NCBI RefSeq assembly: GCF_021107415.1
Contig: NZ_JAIOSW010000163.1
Location: 1 to 19,649, forward strand
DNA from: Desulfobacula sp.
GTDB taxonomy: Bacteria; Desulfobacterota; Desulfobacteria; Desulfobacterales; Desulfobacteraceae
Reading direction: 5' to 3'
DNA length: 19,649 nt
Shown piece by piece: positions 1 to 6,089 of the stretch. Every line of letters begins with the position of its first letter. Position 1 is the stretch's first letter. A program made the position numbers and the translations under genes. The notes beneath the pieces are model-generated. The model ran no database searches. It was not told where the DNA came from and was given only the letters and a program-made list of their open reading frames with translations.

Positions 1-762
1 GAGGAAGGATGTGATGTTGAGATAGCAGAAAACGGTATCAAAGGGTTGGAAATGATTGATGAAAAACATTTTGATATCATTTTGCTGGATTTAATGATGC
101 CGGGAATGTCCGGCTTGGATGTTCTGACTGATGTGAAAGCCCATCATCCTGATACGGTGGTGATCATTATTACCGGGTATGCAACCCTTGAGCATTCTAT
201 TGAAACAATGAAAAAAGGGGCCTTTGATTTTTTATCAAAACCTTTTTCACCCACGGAATTAAGACTTGTTATCGCCAAGGCCATTGAATCTATACGAACG
301 CTCCAGGATATTGCAACGGAAAAATCCCGAATGAGGGTCATGATCAATACCTTGAGCAATGGTGTTTTAACAACCGATAACCAGAAAAAGATTGCCCTGG
401 CAAATCCGGCATTTTTAAAGATGATTGGCTGCAGAACGACTTCTGTTATCGGGCATAAGGTATCTGAATTTATAAAAGATTCCAGGTTGCTGGATATGAT
501 AGATCAGGCCATTCAGCAGCCAGAGGATACATTTTCAGAAATTACCGATGAGATTGCCATGCCCTTTTCAAAAGAAGACAAGGATATGATCATTGGCGTC
601 AGGTGTATTCCGTTTCGGGACCGCCTTAACAGGAATTTAGGATCTATTACTGTTTTCAACGATATCACGGCCTTAAAAAAGATTGATCAGTTAAAATCGA
701 ATTTTGTTTCCATGGTTGCCCATGAAATCAAGAGTCCATTGAATTCTATCCTGATGCAGTAA
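1..762 (+). pseudogene. REC-PAS-histidine kinase, N-terminal part (open at left edge, stops at in-frame TAA)
   Basis: This is the front part of a two-component sensor whose reading frame is already open at base 1. The receiver domain comes first: the phospho-acceptor Asp (codon 88-90) lies in DLMMPG, and the conserved Lys (codon 238-240) lies in SKP. A PAS-like domain follows at about 330-660, ending in the usual ITVFNDIT strand, and then the dimerisation helix with the phospho-accepting His (codon 721-723) in AHEIKSPLN. A TAA at 760-762 stops translation 13 codons after that His. The same frame then continues with the rest of the kinase, so this was one protein. The product as written keeps receiver, PAS and the His but has no ATP-binding domain. 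REC-PAS-HK order is common in Desulfobacterota. The signal sensed is unknown. Confidence 0.85.
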
Positions 763-1383
763 AATGTTGTCCTGGACGGGTTGGCAGGGGATTTGACAGA
801 AAAACAAAAAGAGATACTGCAAAGAACTTCTGATCGAATCAAATCTTTAACAAAGCTTTCAGGCGAGCTTCTGGATCTTTCCAAAATTGAATCAGGGTTG
901 ATTAATCAGGAGAGAGAAGAACTGGACCTCATTGCGCTTATAAAAGGCCAGGCTGAGTTTTATCGGGATAAGGCAGATGCAAAATCCATTCTGTTGACGG
1001 TTAAAGAGACCAAAAAAGAAATTCACATGATGGGGAACCGGATAAATATAGAAGAAGTGGTGTCTAATCTAATATCCAATGCAATCCGGTATAGCCCAAG
1101 TGGCGGACAGATAACCGTATGGGCTGATGAGAAGAGTGATTGTACAAAAATTGTGGTTTCAGATACCGGATTTGGAATCGAGAAAAAAGAATTGGAACAT
1201 ATTTTTAAGAGATTTTTCCGCGTGAAAAATGAAACAACAAGATATATTAACGGAACAGGTCTCGGCCTTGCCATAGTGAAAAGTATTGTTGAAGCTCACC
1301 ACGGAACCATTGAAGTGGAAAGTGAAGTAGGTAAAGGCACCTGTTTTTCCATTTATTTCCCAAAATCCGAATATAAAATTTAA
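763..1383 (+). pseudogene. Histidine kinase, C-terminal part (end of HisKA helix plus HATPase_c) after the TAA
   Basis: This continues the preceding kinase in the same frame directly after the TAA at 760-762. It starts in the second half of the dimerisation helix pair (LDLSKIESG) and then carries a complete HATPase_c domain: N-box NLISNAIRYSP near 1066, G1 box DTGFGIEK near 1162, F-box FKRFF, and G2 box GTGLGLAIVK near 1254. It ends at TAA 1381-1383. A TTG at 781 could act as a restart, but no convincing Shine-Dalgarno precedes it, and a fragment lacking the His and half of the dimerisation region should not work alone. The most likely reading is one kinase gene carrying a nonsense mutation. 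A base-calling error at the TAA would restore a normal gene. Confidence 0.8.
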
Positions 1384-1413
1384 GCTGTTTGCAGGGAAAA
1401 ATAAAGGATTCTG

Positions 1414-1445
1414 CAGCCCGTCACCCAGACACAGGTAACGGGCTG
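1414..1445. terminator. Hairpin terminator between convergent genes
   Basis: CAGCCCGTCACC (1414-1425) and GGTAACGGGCTG (1434-1445) form a 12-bp stem with one mismatch around an 8-nt loop. The hairpin lies between the ends of the rightward kinase and the leftward malic enzyme. Read leftward it is followed by a T-rich run (complement of the A-rich 1396-1406). Read rightward the T content is weaker. It is therefore probably a bidirectional terminator that is stronger for malic enzyme. Confidence 0.7.
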
Positions 1446-1462
1446 TTGGTATTTAATAAATA

Positions 1463-3196
1463 TTAAACCTGATCATAGTACCTGGGATTCCAGCACATTT
1501 TATCCACAAGGGTGTTCAATCGTTCAGGATCATTATTGTGCTTAAATTTTGAGAAAGCACAATCCTTCTGGGTGATATTGGCTTTAATGGCTTCTGCGCC
1601 GACTCTTTTGGCAACTTCAAGAGAGACTTCTCTGAATTGATCCAGAGGGGGACACAGGATACCATTTGTAATATCTTCTTCACTGATAAATTCAGCAACC
1701 GCATGGGCTGCTGCGGAAAAGAAGATCGGCAGGACTTCAGTTGCACCGGATGCCACGACACCAAGCCCTACACCCGGGAAGACAAATGAATTGTTCATTT
1801 GACCGATTCTATGGTCTTTGCCATTGTGGTGGACGGGATCAAAAGGAGAACCGGTGGCCACAAGGGCTTTGCCGTCTGTCCATTCAAAGACGTCTTTGGG
1901 AATCGCTTCTGCCTTTACGGTAGGATTGCTCAATGGCAGAATAACCGGTCTGCCGGTATTCTCACCAACGGCCTCAACAATTTCTTTTGTAAAACATCCG
2001 GGCTGTCCCGAGGTGCCGATCAATACCGTCACTTTTTCATTTTTAATAATATTTAGAAGTGTATTGTCTTTCGGTGTTTTTAGCCAGGCAAGTGTTTTTG
2101 GATCTTTTGAAAATTTTATTTTGTAGGGTTCAAGGTCTCTATCAGAGGTGACAACCCCTCTTGAATCAAGAGTAAAGATTCTGGCTATGGCTTCTTTTTC
2201 GCCCATTCCCTGTTCCACAAGTTCAGTCTGAATCTGGTCTGCAACACCAACACCGCCGGCACCGGCACCGTGAACCAGATAAACCTGATCAGTCATTTTT
2301 TCTTTTTTTACTTTCATGGCGGCAAGGATTCCGGCAAGGACAACGGAACCGGTTCCCTGGATATCATCATTAAAGGAAATCACTTCATTATAATATTTAT
2401 CCCGAATGGTAAAAGCTGTTTGTTTTGAAAAGTCTTCCCATTGACATAAAGCCAGGGGAAAAATCTTTTTAAAAGCAATTACAAATTTTTCGAGAAATGT
2501 GTAATATTCTTCTCCTGTGAGGCGTTTGTGCCGCCAGCCAAGATAATTTGGATCATTTAACAATTCTTCATTGTCCGTTCCCACATCAAGGGATATGGGA
2601 AGACAGTGCCAGGGGGCGATCCCTGCACCCTGGGTGTAAAGCATCAGTTTTCCAAGGCAGATGGGAAGTCCACCGGCACCCTGGTCGCCAATTCCAAGAA
2701 TTCCCTGGTTGTCTGTTACAACGGCTATCCTGATATCCTGATCCGTATAGTTACGCAAAATATATTCTGCATAATCAATATTATCCGGGAAAAAATGGAT
2801 ACCATTTGCCCTTCGGTATATTGCAGAATATTGCTGGCAGGCAAGACCGACTGTCGGGGTATAGATAATGGGCAAAAATTTTGTAACATCGCTTGCAATG
2901 ACGGCATGGGCAAGAATCACATTCCTGTCATAAAGGCTTCTGATATAAATAAATTTTTCAATTTCATTCTTTTTTTCTTCAATGACTTTAAGGCTTGTTT
3001 TGATCTGATCTTCAATGGTTTTTACCCGTGCCGGCAGAAAGCCGCTGAGTTTAAGCTTGATTCTTTCAGCAATCGTAAAAGCCGTGCCTTTGCTGATATT
3101 ATTGAAGCGAAGGACGTCAGAACCTCTTAAGTTAATCTGCACTCCCAGGGTTTCTCCAAACTCTCCATACACAAACTCGTAATGATTAATTTCCAT
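1463..3196 (-). CDS. maeA: NAD-type malic enzyme (malate dehydrogenase, oxaloacetate-decarboxylating)
   Basis: This cytosolic enzyme would oxidatively decarboxylate malate to pyruvate and CO2 with NAD(P). At 577 residues it is the long malic-enzyme type. The malic N-terminal domain has IYTPTVGLACQQYS (Tyr112), the catalytic-Lys segment GKLMLYT (Lys183) and the metal-binding residues WEDF (Glu254, Asp255) and FNDDIQGTG (Asp277, Asp278). The NAD domain has the Rossmann loop GAGAGGVGVAD (about 310-320) and LSNPT. The segment VVTDNQGILGIGD has Asn-Gln-Gly where typical enzymes have a Glu-Arg pair. In my recollection a Gly before ILGIGD is also seen in malolactic enzymes and some Firmicutes malic enzymes, so cofactor and reaction details are less certain than the family. 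The ATG at 3194-3196 is preceded by AAGGAAA. The gene stands alone; its promoter must lie in 3197-3402. Confidence 0.93.
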   Translation of the reverse strand: MEINHYEFVYGEFGETLGVQINLRGSDVLRFNNISKGTAFTIAERIKLKLSGFLPARVKTIEDQIKTSLKVIEEKKNEIEKFIYIRSLYDRNVILAHAVIASDVTKFLPIIYTPTVGLACQQYSAIYRRANGIHFFPDNIDYAEYILRNYTDQDIRIAVVTDNQGILGIGDQGAGGLPICLGKLMLYTQGAGIAPWHCLPISLDVGTDNEELLNDPNYLGWRHKRLTGEEYYTFLEKFVIAFKKIFPLALCQWEDFSKQTAFTIRDKYYNEVISFNDDIQGTGSVVLAGILAAMKVKKEKMTDQVYLVHGAGAGGVGVADQIQTELVEQGMGEKEAIARIFTLDSRGVVTSDRDLEPYKIKFSKDPKTLAWLKTPKDNTLLNIIKNEKVTVLIGTSGQPGCFTKEIVEAVGENTGRPVILPLSNPTVKAEAIPKDVFEWTDGKALVATGSPFDPVHHNGKDHRIGQMNNSFVFPGVGLGVVASGATEVLPIFFSAAAHAVAEFISEEDITNGILCPPLDQFREVSLEVAKRVGAEAIKANITQKDCAFSKFKHNNDPERLNTLVDKMCWNPRYYDQV

Positions 3197-3402
3197 AGCT
3201 ATAAAATTTCCTTATATTAGAATTTTATTAAAAGATATCTACAAAAAAAATAATGGAATGTATAGTATCATAAATTTATCAAAAAGGTAAAAGAGAAATG
3301 AATGATTTTTATTAGTTAAAAAATATTCACATTGTATGATAGTGTTCCGCTATATGAAACAAAAAGGGCAAGATTTGGAATGACTTCATCGATAAGGCGG
3401 AG
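3197..3402. other. Intergenic region holding the malic-enzyme promoter
   Basis: No gene is visible in these 206 AT-rich bases between the malic-enzyme start and the intI end. On the minus strand they should contain the malic-enzyme promoter, but I see no clear -35/-10 pair. An imperfect 17-bp dyad, GTTCCGCTATATGAAAC, lies at 3344-3360. It could be an operator; its owner is unknown. Confidence 0.4.
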
Positions 3403-4413
3403 CTATGCACCTTCCAAACCCTGCAAGGTATCCAGAGGACTGACCACAGCATTGATATCCTTTTCCATGACATAGGTATAAATTTCTGTAGTCTTTACAT
3501 TTGCATGCCCCATCAGATCCTGTACTACTCTAATATTGACACCATCTTCCAACATATGGGTGGCAAATGAATGACGAAATGTATGGCAGGTAACATGTTT
3601 ATTGATTGCAGCTTTTTTTGCAGCGGTTTTTATTGCTTTTTGCAGCCCTGATTGCTGGATGTGATGACGTTGTTTTATATCGCTTCTTGGATCAATTGAA
3701 ATTTTTTTGGATGGAAACAGGTATTGCCACATGAATTCTTTTGCTGAACTTTTGTATTTATTTGCCAATCCCAAGGGGAGATATACGCTGCCATATCCTT
3801 GAGCAAGATCATTTTGGTGAAGCTCTTTGACCTTATCTACCTAGGAATGAATATCACCCAGAATAGTTTTTGGGAATTGAACAATCCTGTTTTTACCGCC
3901 TTTTGCCGCATAAATATAAATCTTGTTTATTCCAAAATCTATATCTTTGATTCTCAGGCGTAGACACTCCATGAGCCGTAATCCGCAACCGTAAAGAAGT
4001 CGTGCCATTAAAAGATTATTACCTTGCAGAAATGATAAAATTCTGACTACCTCCTGCTTGGTCATCACAACGGGCGGCTTTTTCATATTTCTGGATTTTA
4101 CGGGCGCAATTTTTTCATCAATATTAATATCCAAAACTTGTTTATACAAAAAAATAATAGCATTCAATGCTTGTTTTTGTGTAGCAGCAGATACCGAACG
4201 TTTGACTGTAAGATAGCTTAAAAATTTCTCAATCTCATTTTTCCCCATTTCTTTGGGATGTTTCTTTAAATTAAAAAACTTCAAATATTGAGAAATCCAT
4301 CTGCAATATGTTTCTTCGGTCCGGTATGCATAATGATGATAGCGTAAAACCTGTCGAACCTGATCCATGAGTTTTAATGATGAATCAGGCTTGAATTTTT
4401 GATTGACTTCCAT
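3403..4413 (-). pseudogene. intI: Integron integrase (tyrosine recombinase) with one in-frame amber codon
   Basis: This tyrosine recombinase would integrate and excise gene cassettes at attI and attC. From the ATG at 4411-4413 the frame spans 336 positions, almost the same length as IntI1 (337). The N-terminal SAM-like core-binding domain covers about residues 10-100. Catalytic residues are visible: Arg in GCGLRLMECLRLR, His and Arg in CHTFRHSFATH, His in GHANVKTT and Tyr in EIYTYV. The integron-specific insert between the conserved boxes is present (WQYLFPS...DPRSD...RHHI). A single TAG (3841-3843) interrupts the gene after LGDIHS. The frame then continues with VDKVKELHQND into the C-terminal domain with nothing lost. 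Aligned by eye to IntI1, the amber codon falls on a Gln, so CAG to TAG is the simplest origin. A TTG at 4447-4449 could extend the N-terminus by 12 residues. The gene points away from the cassettes, as in integrons. Confidence 0.88.
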
Positions 4414-4446
4414 GGTTCCATATTGTATTGATAAAGAAAGAAAAGT

Positions 4447-4550
4447 CAATAGAAAGTTTTCTATTTTTATAATAATATTATCTCAATAGAGAGAAAAACT
4501 GTCAACTGTATATAGGCAATAGATAGAAGCATTTCTATTTATTTACACTG
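4447..4550. promoter_or_regulatory. intI/attI region with three CAATAGANAG direct repeats
   Basis: This AT-rich stretch upstream of intI should hold the integrase promoter, the cassette promoter and attI. CAATAGA-N-AG occurs three times in the same orientation at 4447-4456, 4484-4493 and 4517-4526. The inverse motif TTTCTATTT occurs at 4458-4466 and 4532-4540, and the first direct and first inverse copies form a tight hairpin (4448-4465). attI sites characteristically carry integrase-binding direct repeats next to the core site, so these may be that array; a regulator binding them is the alternative. The core site GTTAGCC begins at 4550. Confidence 0.55.
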
Positions 4551-4556
4551 TTAGCC
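4550..4556 (+). other. attI/cassette junction core site (GTTAGCC)
   Basis: GTTAGCC nearly fits the integron core GTTRRRY, with one mismatch at the third R. Recombination takes place after the G, so the first cassette begins at 4551. The assignment is supported by an exact reverse complement, GGCTAAC, at 4975-4981 just after the cassette ORF. In the excised circular cassette these two would pair as R' and R'' of the same attC. Confidence 0.65.
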
Positions 4557-5095
4557 TTTCGATTATCCAACTTGGAGGTAAATAATTGGCCACAGAAATT
4601 TGCAAGCAATATCTTGATGCACTTAATGAAGGTAGTTTAGAAAAAGTTTTATCGCTTTTTGATCCTAATGCAACGGTTGATTCTCCATTGTATGGAGAAA
4701 TACCTGCTACAACATTTTACACCGACCTTTTCGCTGATACTAATAGGTCAGAGACTATCTTCTAAATATCTTCGATTCCATTAGCGGAAATTCCTCCGTG
4801 GCATTACATTTTCATTACATCTGGACGCTTAAAAACGGGAAAATAGTTGAATTTGAGTGTGTAGATATTTTTGAAATCACACCAGATAGAAAAAAATTTG
4901 CTAAGCTTAAAATCATCTATGATACAGCACCAGTTCGTGCTGACTTTAGCGAGAGTAAAGCTTCAAATTAAAATGGCTAACAAAACGCCGGAGCAGACCG
5001 GGGACTACTGAGCGGCTCCCAAAAATTTCGGCTTTAACATAAATTTTACCATGCAGAGTTTGCCGGCATCAAGCCCCCGGCAGCTCAACTTAACG
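4551..5095 (+). mobile_element. Integron gene cassette 1 (545 bp)
   Basis: The cassette is delimited by the crossover G/TTAGCC at 4550/4551 and the crossover G/TTTCTG at 5095/5096. It carries one NTF2-like ORF in the + direction with its own ribosome-binding site, followed at once by an attC site. This is the standard one-ORF cassette layout, directly beside attI, the position of the most recently inserted cassette. Confidence 0.68.
4586..4971 (+). pseudogene. SnoaL/NTF2-like protein of cassette 1, frameshifted
   Basis: Two reading frames together make a typical small SnoaL/NTF2-fold protein of about 128 residues. It starts at TTG 4586 after GGAGG at 4574-4578. The first frame encodes ICKQYLDALNEGSLEKVLSL and stops at TAA 4763-4765. 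A different frame then continues as NIFDSISGNSSVALHFHYIW and ends in KLKIIYDTAPVR...SN at TAA 4969-4971. The frames rejoin if one base is restored near 4758-4763, for example TTCT to TTTCT. The fold fits the NTF2 superfamily, whose small proteins are often polyketide cyclase-like or of unknown function; no substrate can be named. The lesion is either a real one-base deletion or a homopolymer error. Confidence 0.7.
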
Positions 5096-5101
5096 TTTCT
5101 G
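4975..5101 (+). repeat. attC recombination site of cassette 1
   Basis: The site starts with R'' GGCTAAC (4975-4981) and ends with the core GTTTCTG (5095-5101), 127 bp in all and within the usual attC size range. Inside it, the L'' arm GAGCAGACCGGGG can pair with the L' arm CCCCGGCAGCTC. One A:A mismatch and one unpaired A remain, which resembles the extrahelical bases that set strand choice in attC hairpins. The AACAAAACGCC opening resembles Vibrio cassette repeats. The 3' core departs from GTTRRRY because it already belongs to the next cassette. Confidence 0.68.
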
Positions 5102-5141
5102 CCGCAAGATTTAAACTATTAAGAAATTTTTCAAATACACC

Positions 5142-5170
5142 TTGGAAACTATAACACACTGTGATATAGT
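5142..5170 (+). promoter_or_regulatory. Toxin-antitoxin promoter with 23-bp palindromic operator
   Basis: A near-perfect 23-bp dyad at 5148-5170 reads ACTATA-a-CACA-c-TGTG-a-TATAGT, with one mismatch per 11-bp arm. It coincides with a promoter: TTGGAA (-35, 5142-5147), a 17-bp spacer and TATAGT (-10, 5165-5170). The antitoxin of such modules normally represses its own operon at this kind of site. The predicted transcription start falls on or next to the toxin ATG at 5178, so the message may be leaderless. Confidence 0.65.
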
Positions 5171-5177
5171 ATAATCT

Positions 5178-5557
5178 ATGAAGAGGTTGTCAACTAAATG
5201 GTTCAAAAAATGGGCCAAAAAGATAAAATTAAGCAACCAGAGCTTACTTGATTCTATAAATGATTTAGAAGCAGGCTTGTCAACAGTTGATTTAGGTGGA
5301 CATCTATTCAAAGTACGAGTTAAGTTAAGAGTAAACACATCGGGAAAAGTTCCAGCTATAGAACGCTCATTGTTTTTAAAGCTGAAGACAGAGCAATATT
5401 TCTTTATGGATTTAAAAAAAATGAAAGAAGTAATATTAGCAAAAGCGAATTACAGTATTTTAAGATATTATCAAGTGATCTTTTAGCATTAGATTCGAAC
5501 CAACTTGCTAAAGCTATATCAACAAAAGTTTTATTTCATTTGGAGGACATCGGATGA
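5178..5557 (+). pseudogene. RelE-like toxin (PF06296-type), frameshifted
   Basis: The intact protein would be a RelE/HigB-fold toxin of about 126 residues, a family that cuts translated mRNA. The N-terminal half from ATG 5178 has the family start TKWFKKWAKK and DLGGHLFKVRV. After TSGK the open frame drifts into unrelated sequence and stops at 5486. The family sequence continues in the next frame from 5348 as SSSYRTLIVFKAEDRAIFLY, then GFKKNERSNIS, to TGA 5555-5557. One missing A in GGGAAAAG (5342-5349) explains the switch. The restored stop overlaps the antitoxin ATG as ATGA, the expected arrangement. As written the toxin lacks its C-terminal half. Ribosomal -1 slippage on AAAAG would also restore it, but there is no supporting heptamer. 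Confidence 0.8.
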
Positions 5558-5871
5558 GAAAATCAATGAAAGAAGCAATTGGAACAACTGTTCAAGATAT
5601 GATTAGATCGGGAATCAATTCCTCGTTCACACAAAAAGATCTTAATGCCCTCGGAATCAAAATCCCTGAAGTTGCAATTACAGCGGCACAAATAAAAGGA
5701 ATTAGAGAGAAGAGACATTTAAGCCAAACAGTATTTGCTCAGTTATTAAATGTCAGTCCATCCTCGGTCAGGCAATGGGAACAAGGGAAAAGGATACCAA
5801 GTGGTTCTACTAAAGTATTGCTTGAACTACTTAATAGGTCTCCCCATATTCTTGATTATAGAATTAGTTGA
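5554..5871 (+). CDS. NadS-like antitoxin with XRE helix-turn-helix
   Basis: This 105-residue DNA-binding antitoxin is the partner of the RelE-like toxin just upstream. An N-terminal segment of about 45 residues is followed by a Cro/C1-type helix-turn-helix (about 46-100: AAQIKGIREKRHLSQTVFAQ, then LLNVSPSSVRQWEQGKRIPS). Toxin-first gene order and the helix-turn-helix at the C-terminal side match HigBA/NadS-type modules. It should neutralise the toxin and repress the operon at the palindrome at 5148-5170. The start overlaps the restored toxin stop by 4 bp, and GGAGG lies at 5542-5546. The gene itself is intact although its toxin is broken. Such modules often occur as stabilising cassettes in chromosomal integrons. 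Confidence 0.85.
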   Translation: MRKSMKEAIGTTVQDMIRSGINSSFTQKDLNALGIKIPEVAITAAQIKGIREKRHLSQTVFAQLLNVSPSSVRQWEQGKRIPSGSTKVLLELLNRSPHILDYRIS

Positions 5872-5916
5872 AACTCCAACTGTATTAATTGGCTTTAAAA
5901 TTTTTTACATGGATTC

Positions 5917-5994
5917 ATGAACTCTCATTCTAAAAATTTTAACTATGTTGGCTACAAAAATTATATTGAATGGATACGTGAAAACAGCAGTTAA
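5917..5994 (+). pseudogene. Short ORF ending in an attC-like site, probably a cassette gene remnant
   Basis: ATG 5917 to TAA 5992-5994 encodes 25 residues ending YKNYIEWIRENSS. There is no ribosome-binding site and no recognisable family. It may be the C-terminal remnant of a cassette gene, because its stop codon lies inside AGTTAAC, as cassette ORFs often end in the R'' box of attC. It may equally be chance. Confidence 0.25.
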
Positions 5995-6012
5995 CAAGCC
6001 GCTCATCGTGCC
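5989..6012 (+). repeat. Partial attC-like site (R'' and L'' only)
   Basis: AGTTAAC (5989-5995) followed by AAGCCGCTCATC resembles the R''-spacer-L'' opening of the intact attC at 4975, which shows the same TAACAA start. No matching L'/R' half is found downstream before the intron-like segment, so the site appears truncated. AGTTAAC does not pair with the TTTCTG that begins cassette 2, so it may belong to a third, mostly deleted cassette. Confidence 0.35.
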
Positions 6013-6089
6013 AAGATAAATCCAAAACCTTGGGACAAAGATAGAAAACGATCTTTTAAAATTGGTTGATATTACCTAGTGGGTAGCTC

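Larger units (their letters stand above)
5872..6089. other. Degenerate cassette material between antitoxin and intron fragment
   Basis: These 218 bases hold a 25-codon ORF tail (5917-5994), the 5' part of an attC-like site (from 5989), and then about 75 AT-rich bases with no recognisable feature. No complete attC can be assembled to close the toxin-antitoxin cassette. Confidence 0.4.

Noticed and set aside
760..762. Recoding of the kinase TAA as a non-standard amino acid
   Set aside because: Selenocysteine uses TGA and pyrrolysine uses TAG. No natural recoding of TAA of this type is established in bacteria.
781..1383. Independent short histidine kinase starting at TTG 781
   Set aside because: It begins in the middle of the dimerisation helices, lacks the phospho-accepting His and has no convincing ribosome-binding site.
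2606..3130. 174-codon rightward ORF inside malic enzyme
   Set aside because: It is antisense to a well-conserved gene, resembles no family I know and is explained by codon composition of the real gene.
5178..5486. Intact 102-residue toxin as the open frame reads
   Set aside because: The second half of that frame is unrelated to the family, whereas the neighbouring frame continues the RelE-like sequence to an ATGA overlap with the antitoxin.
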